NCBI RefSeq assembly: GCF_031846645.1
Contig: NZ_JAVRHN010000001.1
Location: 372,001-436,000 of the forward strand
Source: Autumnicola psychrophila
GTDB lineage: Bacteria; Bacteroidota; Bacteroidia; Flavobacteriales; Flavobacteriaceae
Reading direction: 5' to 3'
Length of the DNA stretch: 64,000 nucleotides
Each line of letters opens with the position of its first letter. Positions within the stretch are counted from its first letter, which is position 1. This document shows, one piece after another, positions 10,138 through 18,960 of the stretch. The position numbers and the translations under genes are program-made. The notes beneath the pieces were generated by a model. The model ran no database searches. It had not been told where the DNA came from and worked only from the letters and a program-made list of their open reading frames with translations.

Positions 10138-10850
10138 TATTAAAAGCCTTTAAATCGGCTAATTCACAGTTGGCTTTCTCTTTGGCATATTCTGCAAATT
10201 ATTTGTGAGCTGCGTAACCACAAGCATCAGGATTATTTTCGTAAGCAATACCACCGTTAGGATCACCTTCAAATAGATTTTCAGGAGCAAGTAAATTCAA
10301 ACCTACATTGCTTCTTTTATGTGCGAGAGCTTTAAAATCGAAATCCCCAGGTACCGGCTTCGCCAGTAACTCCGCCTTCTCCCAGATAATATATCCATCG
10401 GGGACCCAGGTCTATTTCAGTAATAGCAACTGGGGCAATGTCTGCAACAAGTTTAATGGTTTCCTCACAATTTCTCCGGAAAGTGACGGGGTCATTACTA
10501 TCCTCTCCCCAATAACCAGAATAGATATGTGCTGCATAACCCAGGTTTTCTTTCTCAATAGGATTATTTACATATCCTTTGTAATGAGACTGGTAACCAG
10601 CACAAATTTACCCCGTGAAGCAACATTTTTTCTCCCCAGGAATTCTTTTCGACATGTAACCTGGAGGTCCTTAACGGCCACTCCATTTGCATTGACGGAT
10701 CATCTTTTGTATTATCATTTTCATTTATTCTATAGCATCTTCTTTTTCTGCCTTTTCTGCCGGTAAGGATCGTCGTCAGCAGAACAACCTACGATAATTA
10801 ACATTGAAGTTACCAGAATTAAGAAGAAGGACGCACCCTCTGCATAAATT
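10138..10850 (-). pseudogene. Broken GH5-like (cellulase family) lipoprotein gene
   Basis: No open gene spans this 770 bp gap, but the minus strand holds pieces of one. About 10,740-10,830 encodes a lipoprotein signal, FLILVTSMLIIVGCSADDD. A fragment ENLGYAAHIYSGYWGEDS at about 10,500-10,560 leads into NDPVTFRRNCEETIKLVAD and then APVAITEIDLGP, where the Glu would be the GH5 nucleophile. After frameshifts near 10,330-10,400 the frame GDFDFKALAHKRSNVGLN, GGIAYENNPDACGYAAH continues, with an in-frame TAA before FAEYAKEK. These motifs match the C-terminal half of GH5-type cellulase-like proteins. The N-terminal half of the barrel is largely missing, so the gene is dead. Confidence 0.75.
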
Positions 10851-10856
10851 CTATTT

Positions 10857-12989
10857 TTACAGACCTTCGAGAGCTTCGGCAAAACTAGCGTAGGCTGGCT
10901 TTCTATTTAGATTTACATTCCATAATCCCTGAAATTCTCCAGGCAGCCAATTTGCATCCTCCGGGCTATCGGTTATTCCCCATACCGTAATTCCATACTG
11001 TTGCGACTCTGGTACGTATTGTACATATGTCTCTACCACATATCTATACATATCTGCCTGTTGCTGTAAAACTTCTTCAGTAGGTTCAGAGACGTTTGTT
11101 CTTACATCCAGTTCAGAAACTTTAACAACTTTACCGGTTGCAGCAAGAAGCTGGAACATTTCTGCTATTTTATCCCTGTCAGAATCTATACTAATATGCA
11201 TTTGTGTTCCTATTCCATCTACTGTAGCACCCTGGCTTTCTATATATTCCACATATTCAATTAATCCTCTTGTCTTGTCTAGATTATATTCAAGATTATA
11301 ATCGTTTATAAATAGCAAGTCATCAGAATCTCCATGTTCCCTGGCCAGATTAAATGCTTTAACCGCATAATCTTTACCCAGGTAATCCTGCCAGTAAAAT
11401 TCATCACTAGTAATATCTGAATCGTTGGCTGCGGTTTTTAATTCGTATGGATTTCCATCGTCCATAGGCTCATTTACCACATCCCAGGCGTGAACATAGT
11501 CGTTAGAAACTTCCATCATGCCCGCTATCCATCTTTCCATTTCGGCAGTAATGATCTCCTCCTTTTCTTCAGGTGTTTTCTCTATAACACCCCCCGCATT
11601 GGGATTTACCCGCGAAAGCGTCACGTCATCAATATAAATCGTTCCTGCAAAATCACCATAACTAATAATCAATCGCGAACGGTCCTCTTTGGTAATCGTC
11701 GTCTCCAAAGTATATTCCTCCCAGTCTTCCAATACATTAAATGAGCCAAACCCATCACTTGAATAATCAGGTGATTGTAGCTCGGCACGAATAGTACCGG
11801 CAGTATTTGCCTTTACTTTAAAATTTAATACATAAGTTGCCTCCATTTCCAATGACGGTAAATCATAGGCAATCTGTGCCTCCCAAAAATCCGTAGCGGA
11901 AGGATTCGTAAAGGTAAAAGCATAACCTGTATCACCATAGCCCTCACCTTCTGCTGAGCGCTCCATGGTAGAGCCATTCCCCCAGCCACCCCAGCCGTCG
12001 GTGCCACTTTCAAAATCAGAATTGGTAACTACACTTGGATCCAATGCCGGACCACCACCACTGCCCTCCTCGTTATACTTTTTTAAGCTTATGTTATCGA
12101 AGTAATAAGTAGTGGCAACATTGCCAAGGTTAAAAGCAATAGTACTCGACCCTGCAACTTCTTCAGAAACAATGATCCTTTTGGTATAAGTAGTCCATTC
12201 AGGAGAGGAAGTAATAGCACCAAAAAAATCATAATGTTTATATTCACCAGGTTGAATATGAGCCTGTGTAGCAAAGGAAGCATCAGCATCTGAACGAACA
12301 TCCATAGTAAGTTCGTATTCTTCCCCTACTTCCATAGCCGGAGAAAACTTAAAAAAGAACTGGCTTCCCCAATCGTTTTCCCGAACTTCTTCATTGGTCA
12401 CCGTCAATGCCCTCCCTTCACCGTCTGCACCTTCTCCGTCAGCAGTAAAAGACATTATAGCATTTGCGTTACTCTCGTAATTTGCTGCCTCATCGGTCTC
12501 AAAGTCAGCGCTAGAAACCACATCCCAGCTTGGTCCGCCGCCTACTACCGTTGGCGCAATAGTACTGTTCAGATATTCGGCATTTTGGTTGGCATGCCAG
12601 ACAAGGGTATGTCCATAAACAGATAAACCGGCCCCGTTTGCTGTTGCGAGAAATTCCTCCACACCCGCTAGATTCAAACTTCCGTCTTCTTGTACCACGG
12701 CTCCATGTTTCATTCCATATCCCGGCGTCACCTCCTCAAAGTTAGAATTAATAAGGCGATACATTACCCCCTTAGAATTATATTCTGAGAGGTTAACTGC
12801 CCCCCCCAATATGAAGTCAGAGGCCTCTTCTCCCATATATGTTTTTAAGGCTCCGTAGCTATTTAACTCTTCCTGGAGGGCTACACTTTCCGGCTTTTCT
12901 ACTTGAAAGTCAAGCGGTTCATAATCTGTGCAGGCGGTTACAATAGATAATCCTAATACACAGATCCCTAATTTATATAGACTTTTCAT
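10857..12989 (-). CDS. GH10 xylanase lipoprotein with two CBM4/9/22-like modules inserted in the barrel
   Basis: Large surface-type xylanase (710 residues). Lipobox VTAC (Cys20) predicts an outer-membrane lipoprotein. The GH10 barrel starts near residue 50 (FILGGAVNLSEY, YGHTLVWHANQN). It is interrupted at about residue 150 by two beta-sandwich carbohydrate-binding modules (first from SWDVVSSADFETDE, second from DPSVVTNSDFESGTDGWGGW). The barrel resumes near residue 475 with the acid/base Glu507 in AWDVVNEPMDD, nucleophile Glu626 in VKVSELDVRT, and GITVWGITDSPEDANW. This split-barrel layout is known for gut Bacteroidetes GH10 enzymes. The gene follows the DUF1735/DUF5627-type gene by 27 bp and probably initiates xylan cleavage outside the cell. 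Confidence 0.92.
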   Translation of the reverse strand: MKSLYKLGICVLGLSIVTACTDYEPLDFQVEKPESVALQEELNSYGALKTYMGEEASDFILGGAVNLSEYNSKGVMYRLINSNFEEVTPGYGMKHGAVVQEDGSLNLAGVEEFLATANGAGLSVYGHTLVWHANQNAEYLNSTIAPTVVGGGPSWDVVSSADFETDEAANYESNANAIMSFTADGEGADGEGRALTVTNEEVRENDWGSQFFFKFSPAMEVGEEYELTMDVRSDADASFATQAHIQPGEYKHYDFFGAITSSPEWTTYTKRIIVSEEVAGSSTIAFNLGNVATTYYFDNISLKKYNEEGSGGGPALDPSVVTNSDFESGTDGWGGWGNGSTMERSAEGEGYGDTGYAFTFTNPSATDFWEAQIAYDLPSLEMEATYVLNFKVKANTAGTIRAELQSPDYSSDGFGSFNVLEDWEEYTLETTITKEDRSRLIISYGDFAGTIYIDDVTLSRVNPNAGGVIEKTPEEKEEIITAEMERWIAGMMEVSNDYVHAWDVVNEPMDDGNPYELKTAANDSDITSDEFYWQDYLGKDYAVKAFNLAREHGDSDDLLFINDYNLEYNLDKTRGLIEYVEYIESQGATVDGIGTQMHISIDSDRDKIAEMFQLLAATGKVVKVSELDVRTNVSEPTEEVLQQQADMYRYVVETYVQYVPESQQYGITVWGITDSPEDANWLPGEFQGLWNVNLNRKPAYASFAEALEGL

Positions 12990-13016
12990 ACAATTTCGAT
13001 CTTAATTTTTAAACGA

Positions 13017-14048
13017 TTATTCAAGTACAGGAGTAAAGAGTTCCATTTCTACCCCCCGATTCCTTAACACTAAAGTATCTGCAGAGGAAACATGAAAATT
13101 TTCCAGATCAACCTCGTAATTGAGATAAATAGCATCACGATCCTGATTTCCCCAACTGTTTTCCTCTCCATCCTTAACGAATTCTCCACTGCCAGTTACA
13201 GTAAATTCGTTAGAACTTGTTCCTACCGTAATGTTTCCTTCTTCATCAAACGTTAATATTAAAGGCACATTAATATTAGTTTCATCACTAGCTTTAAAAG
13301 TTAGCGGAAACAAGATTTCATTCAGAGATTGAGTAGCTAGCATAACTACTTCATCATCTTCAACGAATTCTTCACTTCTTACAATCGTCTGATCAAGTTC
13401 AGTATTTCCATTTTTCCCTACAATAACGTCTTCACCTCTGCGTAAATAATATCCATGCAAGCGGTTTATATATTTAACAGCATATAGAACAAAGTCTTTA
13501 GGTTGAACAACCCAATCACTCTCCAGTGTTCTTCTTGCATCAACAGAAAGAGGTTCTCCTACCAGAATAGAATCTGCTTGTTGCACGTTCGTCATTCGCA
13601 CGGGAATCACATAGTTACGTTGAATTGACAATGGATCTGCAAAATATGCTTCCGTAAGTTGCACTTCAACACCACCTGTCACACTTCCCGAAGGAATGAC
13701 AATATTATCGGAAGACATATCATAATAATTGTTAGGCATGGCCATTATTTCACGATCATTTTCAAAAGATAAACCGTCGACCAAAGTGTTATCTATTGTC
13801 ACGTCAATAACAACGTCATTTACATTCTCGTAGACTCCTCCTGTTGTGGCCATGATTTCAAATTTCCACTCATTGTCCAGTGTGGTATCAAAAATGTCCT
13901 CACCAAGTGTAATCGTCCTTACAGGATATTGATGAGCAAAGTAAACCGTTTGATATTCAAAATCGGGAAATTCCCAATCCTCATTCTCGCATGAAGCGAA
14001 TATTAAAGGAATGAACAAGAACAAGATTAATTTAGTTATATTTTTCAT
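13017..14048 (-). CDS. DUF1735/DUF5627-type surface lipoprotein, presumed glycan-binding
   Basis: Lipoprotein of 343 residues (lipobox FASC, Cys19) with no enzymatic signature. The N-terminal half, with TVYFAHQYPVRTITLGED and then VIDVTIDN...GLSF, MPNNYYDMSSDNIVIPSGS and YVIPVRMTN, matches the BT_3987-like (DUF1735) beta-sandwich. The C-terminal half (HGYYLRRGEDVIVG to MELFTP) resembles DUF5627. Such proteins sit directly after SusD in Bacteroidota loci, the SusE/SusF position, and several homologues by position bind polysaccharide at the cell surface. The neighbours, SusD upstream and the surface GH10 downstream, support a xylan-binding role. That function is inferred from context only. Confidence 0.8.
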   Translation of the reverse strand: MKNITKLILFLFIPLIFASCENEDWEFPDFEYQTVYFAHQYPVRTITLGEDIFDTTLDNEWKFEIMATTGGVYENVNDVVIDVTIDNTLVDGLSFENDREIMAMPNNYYDMSSDNIVIPSGSVTGGVEVQLTEAYFADPLSIQRNYVIPVRMTNVQQADSILVGEPLSVDARRTLESDWVVQPKDFVLYAVKYINRLHGYYLRRGEDVIVGKNGNTELDQTIVRSEEFVEDDEVVMLATQSLNEILFPLTFKASDETNINVPLILTFDEEGNITVGTSSNEFTVTGSGEFVKDGEENSWGNQDRDAIYLNYEVDLENFHVSSADTLVLRNRGVEMELFTPVLE

Positions 14049-14097
14049 GCGTTTTCAGTTTTATTTATATAAGTCCTGCGAATACGATTTTCCTGGC

Positions 14098-15861
14098 TTA
14101 CCATCCCATATTTTGTGTGAAGCCGAACTTAAGTATTTCGCTGTAAGGTATAGGTCCGTATATCATATATTCGGAATAAAGCCGGGGCTCAACAGGAATA
14201 ATTTCATGATTACCGTTTAAAATCCTATCTCCCAATGCCATCTCTGAAAGATCTTCATTCCACCTGCGCAAATCCCAGAAACGGAATCCTTCAAAGCTAA
14301 GCTCCAATCTTCGTTCGTTTCTAATTAGTTCCCGCATAGCGTCCTGATCCCCCTTAATAGATTCAAGGTAGGTATCACCTCCATTTGCACTTAGACCTGC
14401 CCGCTCACGTATGGCTCTAACCACATCATAAGCCGAATAAGCATTTCCGCCGGTACCTTCAGGACCCCAGGCTTCGTTAGCAGCCTCTGCGTAATTCAGG
14501 TAGATTTCGGTGTAGCGAATAAGAGGGTTTATATGTCTCTGTTGATTAACACTTTGAGGATCAAGATTCACATCCTCCCGCAGCAGCTTGCGCAGATAAT
14601 AACCTGTTCGGGTCGAGGATTCCACTATGTTCAGACCATCATTGGTACCACCATCAACTGCGGTAATAATAGTTTCATCAAAAGGTCCCATTTGGCTACC
14701 GTTCACCACAATAAATTCCATTAGGCGCGGATCTCTATTCGTATATGGATTACTAGCGTCGTAGCCACTTTCCATATGATCTATGGGAAAACCATTGGCC
14801 ATAGGAAAAGAGCTAACCAGATTCTGAGTGGGATTTACCAATCCGTCTCCAAAGAGTGTTGGTGGATACAGCTGCTCTTCAAGTGCACTGCTTGGCCCGG
14901 GCATATTTGTACGCCAGAGGATTTCAGAAGGATTAGCACCCGCAGTAAGATTATCAATTACTCCTCCATCGTTGTACCAGGTCAGTCCATCGGGAGTAAG
15001 ACCTCCAACTCCTCCGTTTATATCTAACACATCTGCCGCATAGTTAGCCGCATCCTCCCATGTAGTGGTTGTACCTTGATTAAAGGCAGGACTTGCCGCC
15101 AACAAGGATGCTCTTGAACGGATTGCCAGAGCAATGCGTTCTGTCATACGCAGCCGATTAGTCTTTCCTAAAACCCGATTATAATCATTCACATCCGCAT
15201 CCATATTCAGATATTTATCCGGGATCTCAGATTCACTACCAATATCCTCAGAGTCTAACGGTAGCAGGTCTATGGCTTTTTCTATGTCACTATATATTTG
15301 CTGCATACCTTCCTCAAAAGTAGCCCGCTGAAAGCTGGAAAAGTCTGTAGAGGCATCTTGTGGTTCAAGCATTATAGGAACTCCAAGGAGTTGTCCCCCA
15401 GCCATACCACCATGTGCTTCAAGGAGTCTGTGCATAAAATAAGCGCGTAATCCATATACTTCCCCTTTAGTGCGATCCTTGAACATTTGATTAACTGCGG
15501 GATTTTCGGCATAAGTAACAGTATCTGCCTTAGAAAGCATCAAGTTCAAGTACTGGATTGCTGAAAAGGAATTTTGCCACTGCCCAACGGGGTTAAAATT
15601 GGAAGCCCATTGCCCTGTGGCCATATTAGAATATGTGTTATCTTCGTCACTACTCACCGCATCATCAGTGGCCATTTCATTGAAGGAAAAACCTCCAGGT
15701 AGCCTGGTGTAACCATTATATAGCAGCCCCAGTGCAAAAGCTGGCTCATCCTGAATATCGTTCAGGTCTCGATTGTTTTCAATAGCTGGCTCCAAAAAGT
15801 CCTTCTCACAAGAAGACAGCGCCAGCACAACCAAAACAAAAAACAGTATTTTCTTATACAT
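14098..15861 (-). CDS. SusD/RagB family surface glycan-binding lipoprotein (pair 2)
   Basis: SusD-like lid protein of the second SusCD transporter, about 587 residues from the chosen start. I chose the ATG at 15,861 (MYKKILFFVLVVLALSSC), which places lipobox LSSC at the right distance. An upstream in-frame start exists, but it would overlap the susC gene and give no proper signal peptide. Typical features are the helical repeat region (YLNLMLSKADTV, GLRAYFMHRLLEAHGGM), the RNERRLELSFEGFRFWDLRRW motif near the C-terminus and a final GPIPYSEILKFGFTQNMGW. It starts 19 bp after the susC stop and is surely co-transcribed with it. Confidence 0.93.
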   Translation of the reverse strand: MYKKILFFVLVVLALSSCEKDFLEPAIENNRDLNDIQDEPAFALGLLYNGYTRLPGGFSFNEMATDDAVSSDEDNTYSNMATGQWASNFNPVGQWQNSFSAIQYLNLMLSKADTVTYAENPAVNQMFKDRTKGEVYGLRAYFMHRLLEAHGGMAGGQLLGVPIMLEPQDASTDFSSFQRATFEEGMQQIYSDIEKAIDLLPLDSEDIGSESEIPDKYLNMDADVNDYNRVLGKTNRLRMTERIALAIRSRASLLAASPAFNQGTTTTWEDAANYAADVLDINGGVGGLTPDGLTWYNDGGVIDNLTAGANPSEILWRTNMPGPSSALEEQLYPPTLFGDGLVNPTQNLVSSFPMANGFPIDHMESGYDASNPYTNRDPRLMEFIVVNGSQMGPFDETIITAVDGGTNDGLNIVESSTRTGYYLRKLLREDVNLDPQSVNQQRHINPLIRYTEIYLNYAEAANEAWGPEGTGGNAYSAYDVVRAIRERAGLSANGGDTYLESIKGDQDAMRELIRNERRLELSFEGFRFWDLRRWNEDLSEMALGDRILNGNHEIIPVEPRLYSEYMIYGPIPYSEILKFGFTQNMGW

Positions 15862-15880
15862 AATAAAATTTTTAAATTTC

Positions 15881-18800
15881 TTAAAATAATGCTTTAACAC
15901 CAACATTGAAAAAACGTGTCTGAGGAGCACCTCCAATATTCAATTCCATGATGTCCTTATTGGACGCAATCGTTAATAGATTAGCTCCATTCACGTACAC
16001 TCCAAATTCCTGAAGGAAATTGCCATTAATCATAGTTTCCGGGAATGTATAAGAAACCTGAACCCGGGCCAAATCAAAACGGTTGGTACTGTATTCCCAG
16101 AAATCTGAATTCCGGAAGTTATTATTACCGCCACCGGTGGTCAGCCGTGGATACGTAGCTGTTTCCATAGTTGCTTCTGTCCAACGATCCCTAACAACCT
16201 CAGAGTATTTATCCTGGCCATTTACCCAGAAATAATCATTATCTTTCATACCTATTGCGCCCGAACGGCCCACTCCCATTGCAAAGAAGGTAAAATTCTT
16301 GTACTTCGCCGTCAGGTTAATTCCCCCGGTAAAAGGAGATCCAGACCAACCGCCTCTTCCAAGGTATACCTCGTCCTGTGCATTAATTAAGCCATCTGCA
16401 TTTTGGTCTACGTATTTAATATCACCTGGCTGCACTTCTCCAAATGCCGATTCTGGTGAATTGGTAATATCGTCAGAGCTTTCAAAGAAGCCATCACTTT
16501 CCAGACCCCAGATGGCATCCACAGGTCTCCCCTGCCTGTTCTGATATTCATTCTCAAAAAATTCGGCCCGTTTGGAAGCTTCGGTTGTATAATAAGTTCC
16601 TACCAATCCAACCGTCCAGTCCACCTGCCCGGTTCGTTCCTGCAGGGTCAGACCAAAATCAAAACCCTTACGTATATCTTCATTATAATTGGTATAGGGG
16701 ATAAAAGATGAATTTGGATAACCCGTTTCAAAATAACTAGGATATAAAACGGAAAGTTGATCTACAAGACCAGTCATTTTGCTCACAAAAACATTCCCGT
16801 TTAAGACCAACAAATTATTGAATAATGAAGCATCAAGACCCACGCTTACTTCTTCCCGCTTTGGTAAAGTCAGATTAGGATTTGCTCCACGGCGCGAGTC
16901 GGTACTTCGTGCGGGCGCAGATAAATCTGCCCACCCGTACCAGGCTCCATCAGTTTGTGTATAGATTGATTCATATAGGTAGTAATCTGAAATATCTAAA
17001 TCTGTATGTAATATACCCGCAGACACAGATAACTTCAGGTTATCTACAACAGATGAAGAGGCTAAAAAGTCTTCTTCACTAATTCTCCAGCCCAACGATG
17101 CTGTAGGAGAGAATGCAGTCCGGTTGTCTTCAGGCACTCTAGTAGAGTATATCATTGCACCACTAAATTGGGCGTAATATTTATTTTTATAGTCATAGCC
17201 CAAATGTAATCCAAGATTCGCATTATTCACGCCGTGGTAGACCCCAGATTGCGATCGTTGGAAGCCTCCGGCAATCAACATTGCAGAGAAATCGTGGTCA
17301 TCTTCAATTACGGTTTCATAGTTCAATTGTCCAGAAAAAGCCAGTGTCTGGCGGTATAAGCTGTTGCTAACATTTAAGTCCCCCGAACTAATATCCTGTC
17401 CATAACGGGTAAGCGAACTTATCATATCAGTTCCTGCATAGTTGGTCCAGGACGGTTCAAACACTGAATATTCATTATTAAAGGATTGATTGTATGACGT
17501 GGCATAATCTATCCCAAACAAAGAACTAAAAGACAATCCCTTTAAAAGATTTTGGAGGTCAGCATCAACACCGGCATTAAACTGGAATTGACGGCTGATG
17601 TATGTATTAGAACCCCCGGCATAAATATCGGCAATTGGATTACTTTGATCCAGCTGCGTACCTCCAAGCAGGTACTGCCCGCCTATTAAATTATCCGTCC
17701 CTTCTATCAGATCCCATGAAGCCTCATCATTTTCTTCAATCATACTGATTGGTATAAACGGAGTAAACCGGTGTGGCCTTAAGTTAGCGGCACCACCCCA
17801 GTAGTCAGCGTTAACTCCTACGTTATTTGTGAATATTGCAGCTAAGTCCACATGGGCAGAGATATTATCATTTAAATTCATATCTACGTTTCCGCGGACG
17901 TTGAACCGTTGATTCTTATTGTTCTCTGCTTCACCAAAATTCAGCAACGAACCTTCTGTCATAAAACCCAAATTGGTATAGTAACGGGCCACCTCGTTAC
18001 CACCAGCTATTTCCATCGTGCCATCATATCGGCTATAGGTGCTTTGCAGGTAATCGTCCGTATAATAGTCCAAATTAGGGTAGCGGTAAGGATTTGTTCC
18101 CGCGGAATGGTGGTAGATTTCTTCCTCGGAATATAGGGATCCAAGACCATCATTATTCCGTGCTTCATTATACAGCGTCATATATTCCGCAGATCCAAGA
18201 TATTTTGGAAAGCTCCGCGGGGCAAAGAGGCCCGCATTCACCCGAACATCAACTGTCTGTTCACCTATATGCCCACCTTTTGTGGTGATAAGTACGGCAC
18301 CTTTGGCAGCACGGCTGCCGTACAACGCTACAGCGGAAACCCCCTTAAGAAAACTAATCTGATCAATTGCGGTGGGTTGCACACTACCTATATCACGAGG
18401 TACGCCATCTATGAGCACCAGGTACTCGTTCATCCCCCAAAGATTTCCATGAAAACCTGGCACTAAGGCTTCCATATTGTCCAGAGGATAAGTGATATAG
18501 TTTTTATCCAGTAATTCAGGAATATTAATATATGATATACCACCCAACAGGTCTTCCTTTTCCTCCTTTTGGTAAGCTACCTGAACCAGCTCCAAATCAG
18601 AGTCCAAAACAATCTCTTGCAGGCCGGGAGTTGCGGTGGCAAATTTAGTTCCATAGCCAGCTGTATTAACAGATAGGGTAGCATTAGAAGATACCTCCAG
18701 GGAAAAAATTCCGAGACTATCCGTCTGTGTTGAAATATCATCCTGCTCACTTCTTACAATAGCCCCCTGGACGGGCAATCCCTGCTCTGTCCGGACAACC

Positions 18801-18898
18801 GTGGTTAAATCTATTTTTGTGGCAGTTTGTGCGCTACTTATTACTGGAAGTAGAGCAATAAGAGTGCACAAAATAATTTTTAGCGTTATTTGTTTCAT
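15881..18898 (-). CDS. SusC/RagA TonB-dependent outer-membrane transporter (pair 2)
   Basis: TonB-dependent receptor of 1005 residues that imports oligosaccharides under the SusD lid. A signal peptide (cleavage near ISSAQ) is followed by a divergent carboxypeptidase-like sandwich (VVRTEQGLPVQGAIVRSEQ). The plug (about 110-215) includes VLIDGVPRDI, ISFLKGVSAVALYGSRAAKG and VLITTKGG. The rest is a 22-strand barrel ending RFFNVGVKALF, with the aromatic C-terminus needed for barrel insertion. The N-terminal sandwich and plug start are clearly less canonical than in the other SusC of the locus, which suggests a different substrate form. It begins 62 bp after the SusD of pair 1. Confidence 0.92.
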   Translation of the reverse strand: MKQITLKIILCTLIALLPVISSAQTATKIDLTTVVRTEQGLPVQGAIVRSEQDDISTQTDSLGIFSLEVSSNATLSVNTAGYGTKFATATPGLQEIVLDSDLELVQVAYQKEEKEDLLGGISYINIPELLDKNYITYPLDNMEALVPGFHGNLWGMNEYLVLIDGVPRDIGSVQPTAIDQISFLKGVSAVALYGSRAAKGAVLITTKGGHIGEQTVDVRVNAGLFAPRSFPKYLGSAEYMTLYNEARNNDGLGSLYSEEEIYHHSAGTNPYRYPNLDYYTDDYLQSTYSRYDGTMEIAGGNEVARYYTNLGFMTEGSLLNFGEAENNKNQRFNVRGNVDMNLNDNISAHVDLAAIFTNNVGVNADYWGGAANLRPHRFTPFIPISMIEENDEASWDLIEGTDNLIGGQYLLGGTQLDQSNPIADIYAGGSNTYISRQFQFNAGVDADLQNLLKGLSFSSLFGIDYATSYNQSFNNEYSVFEPSWTNYAGTDMISSLTRYGQDISSGDLNVSNSLYRQTLAFSGQLNYETVIEDDHDFSAMLIAGGFQRSQSGVYHGVNNANLGLHLGYDYKNKYYAQFSGAMIYSTRVPEDNRTAFSPTASLGWRISEEDFLASSSVVDNLKLSVSAGILHTDLDISDYYLYESIYTQTDGAWYGWADLSAPARSTDSRRGANPNLTLPKREEVSVGLDASLFNNLLVLNGNVFVSKMTGLVDQLSVLYPSYFETGYPNSSFIPYTNYNEDIRKGFDFGLTLQERTGQVDWTVGLVGTYYTTEASKRAEFFENEYQNRQGRPVDAIWGLESDGFFESSDDITNSPESAFGEVQPGDIKYVDQNADGLINAQDEVYLGRGGWSGSPFTGGINLTAKYKNFTFFAMGVGRSGAIGMKDNDYFWVNGQDKYSEVVRDRWTEATMETATYPRLTTGGGNNNFRNSDFWEYSTNRFDLARVQVSYTFPETMINGNFLQEFGVYVNGANLLTIASNKDIMELNIGGAPQTRFFNVGVKALF

Positions 18899-18960
18899 TA
18901 GTTAATGTTTCGTCGTTAAGATCATTTTACACTTAAAATATAAACCATTCTATTTACCCG

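Noticed and set aside
10308..10766. Plus-strand open frame of about 150 codons opposite the broken GH5-like gene
   Set aside because: No recognisable motif. The minus strand of the same bases carries clear GH5 fragments, so the open frame is incidental.
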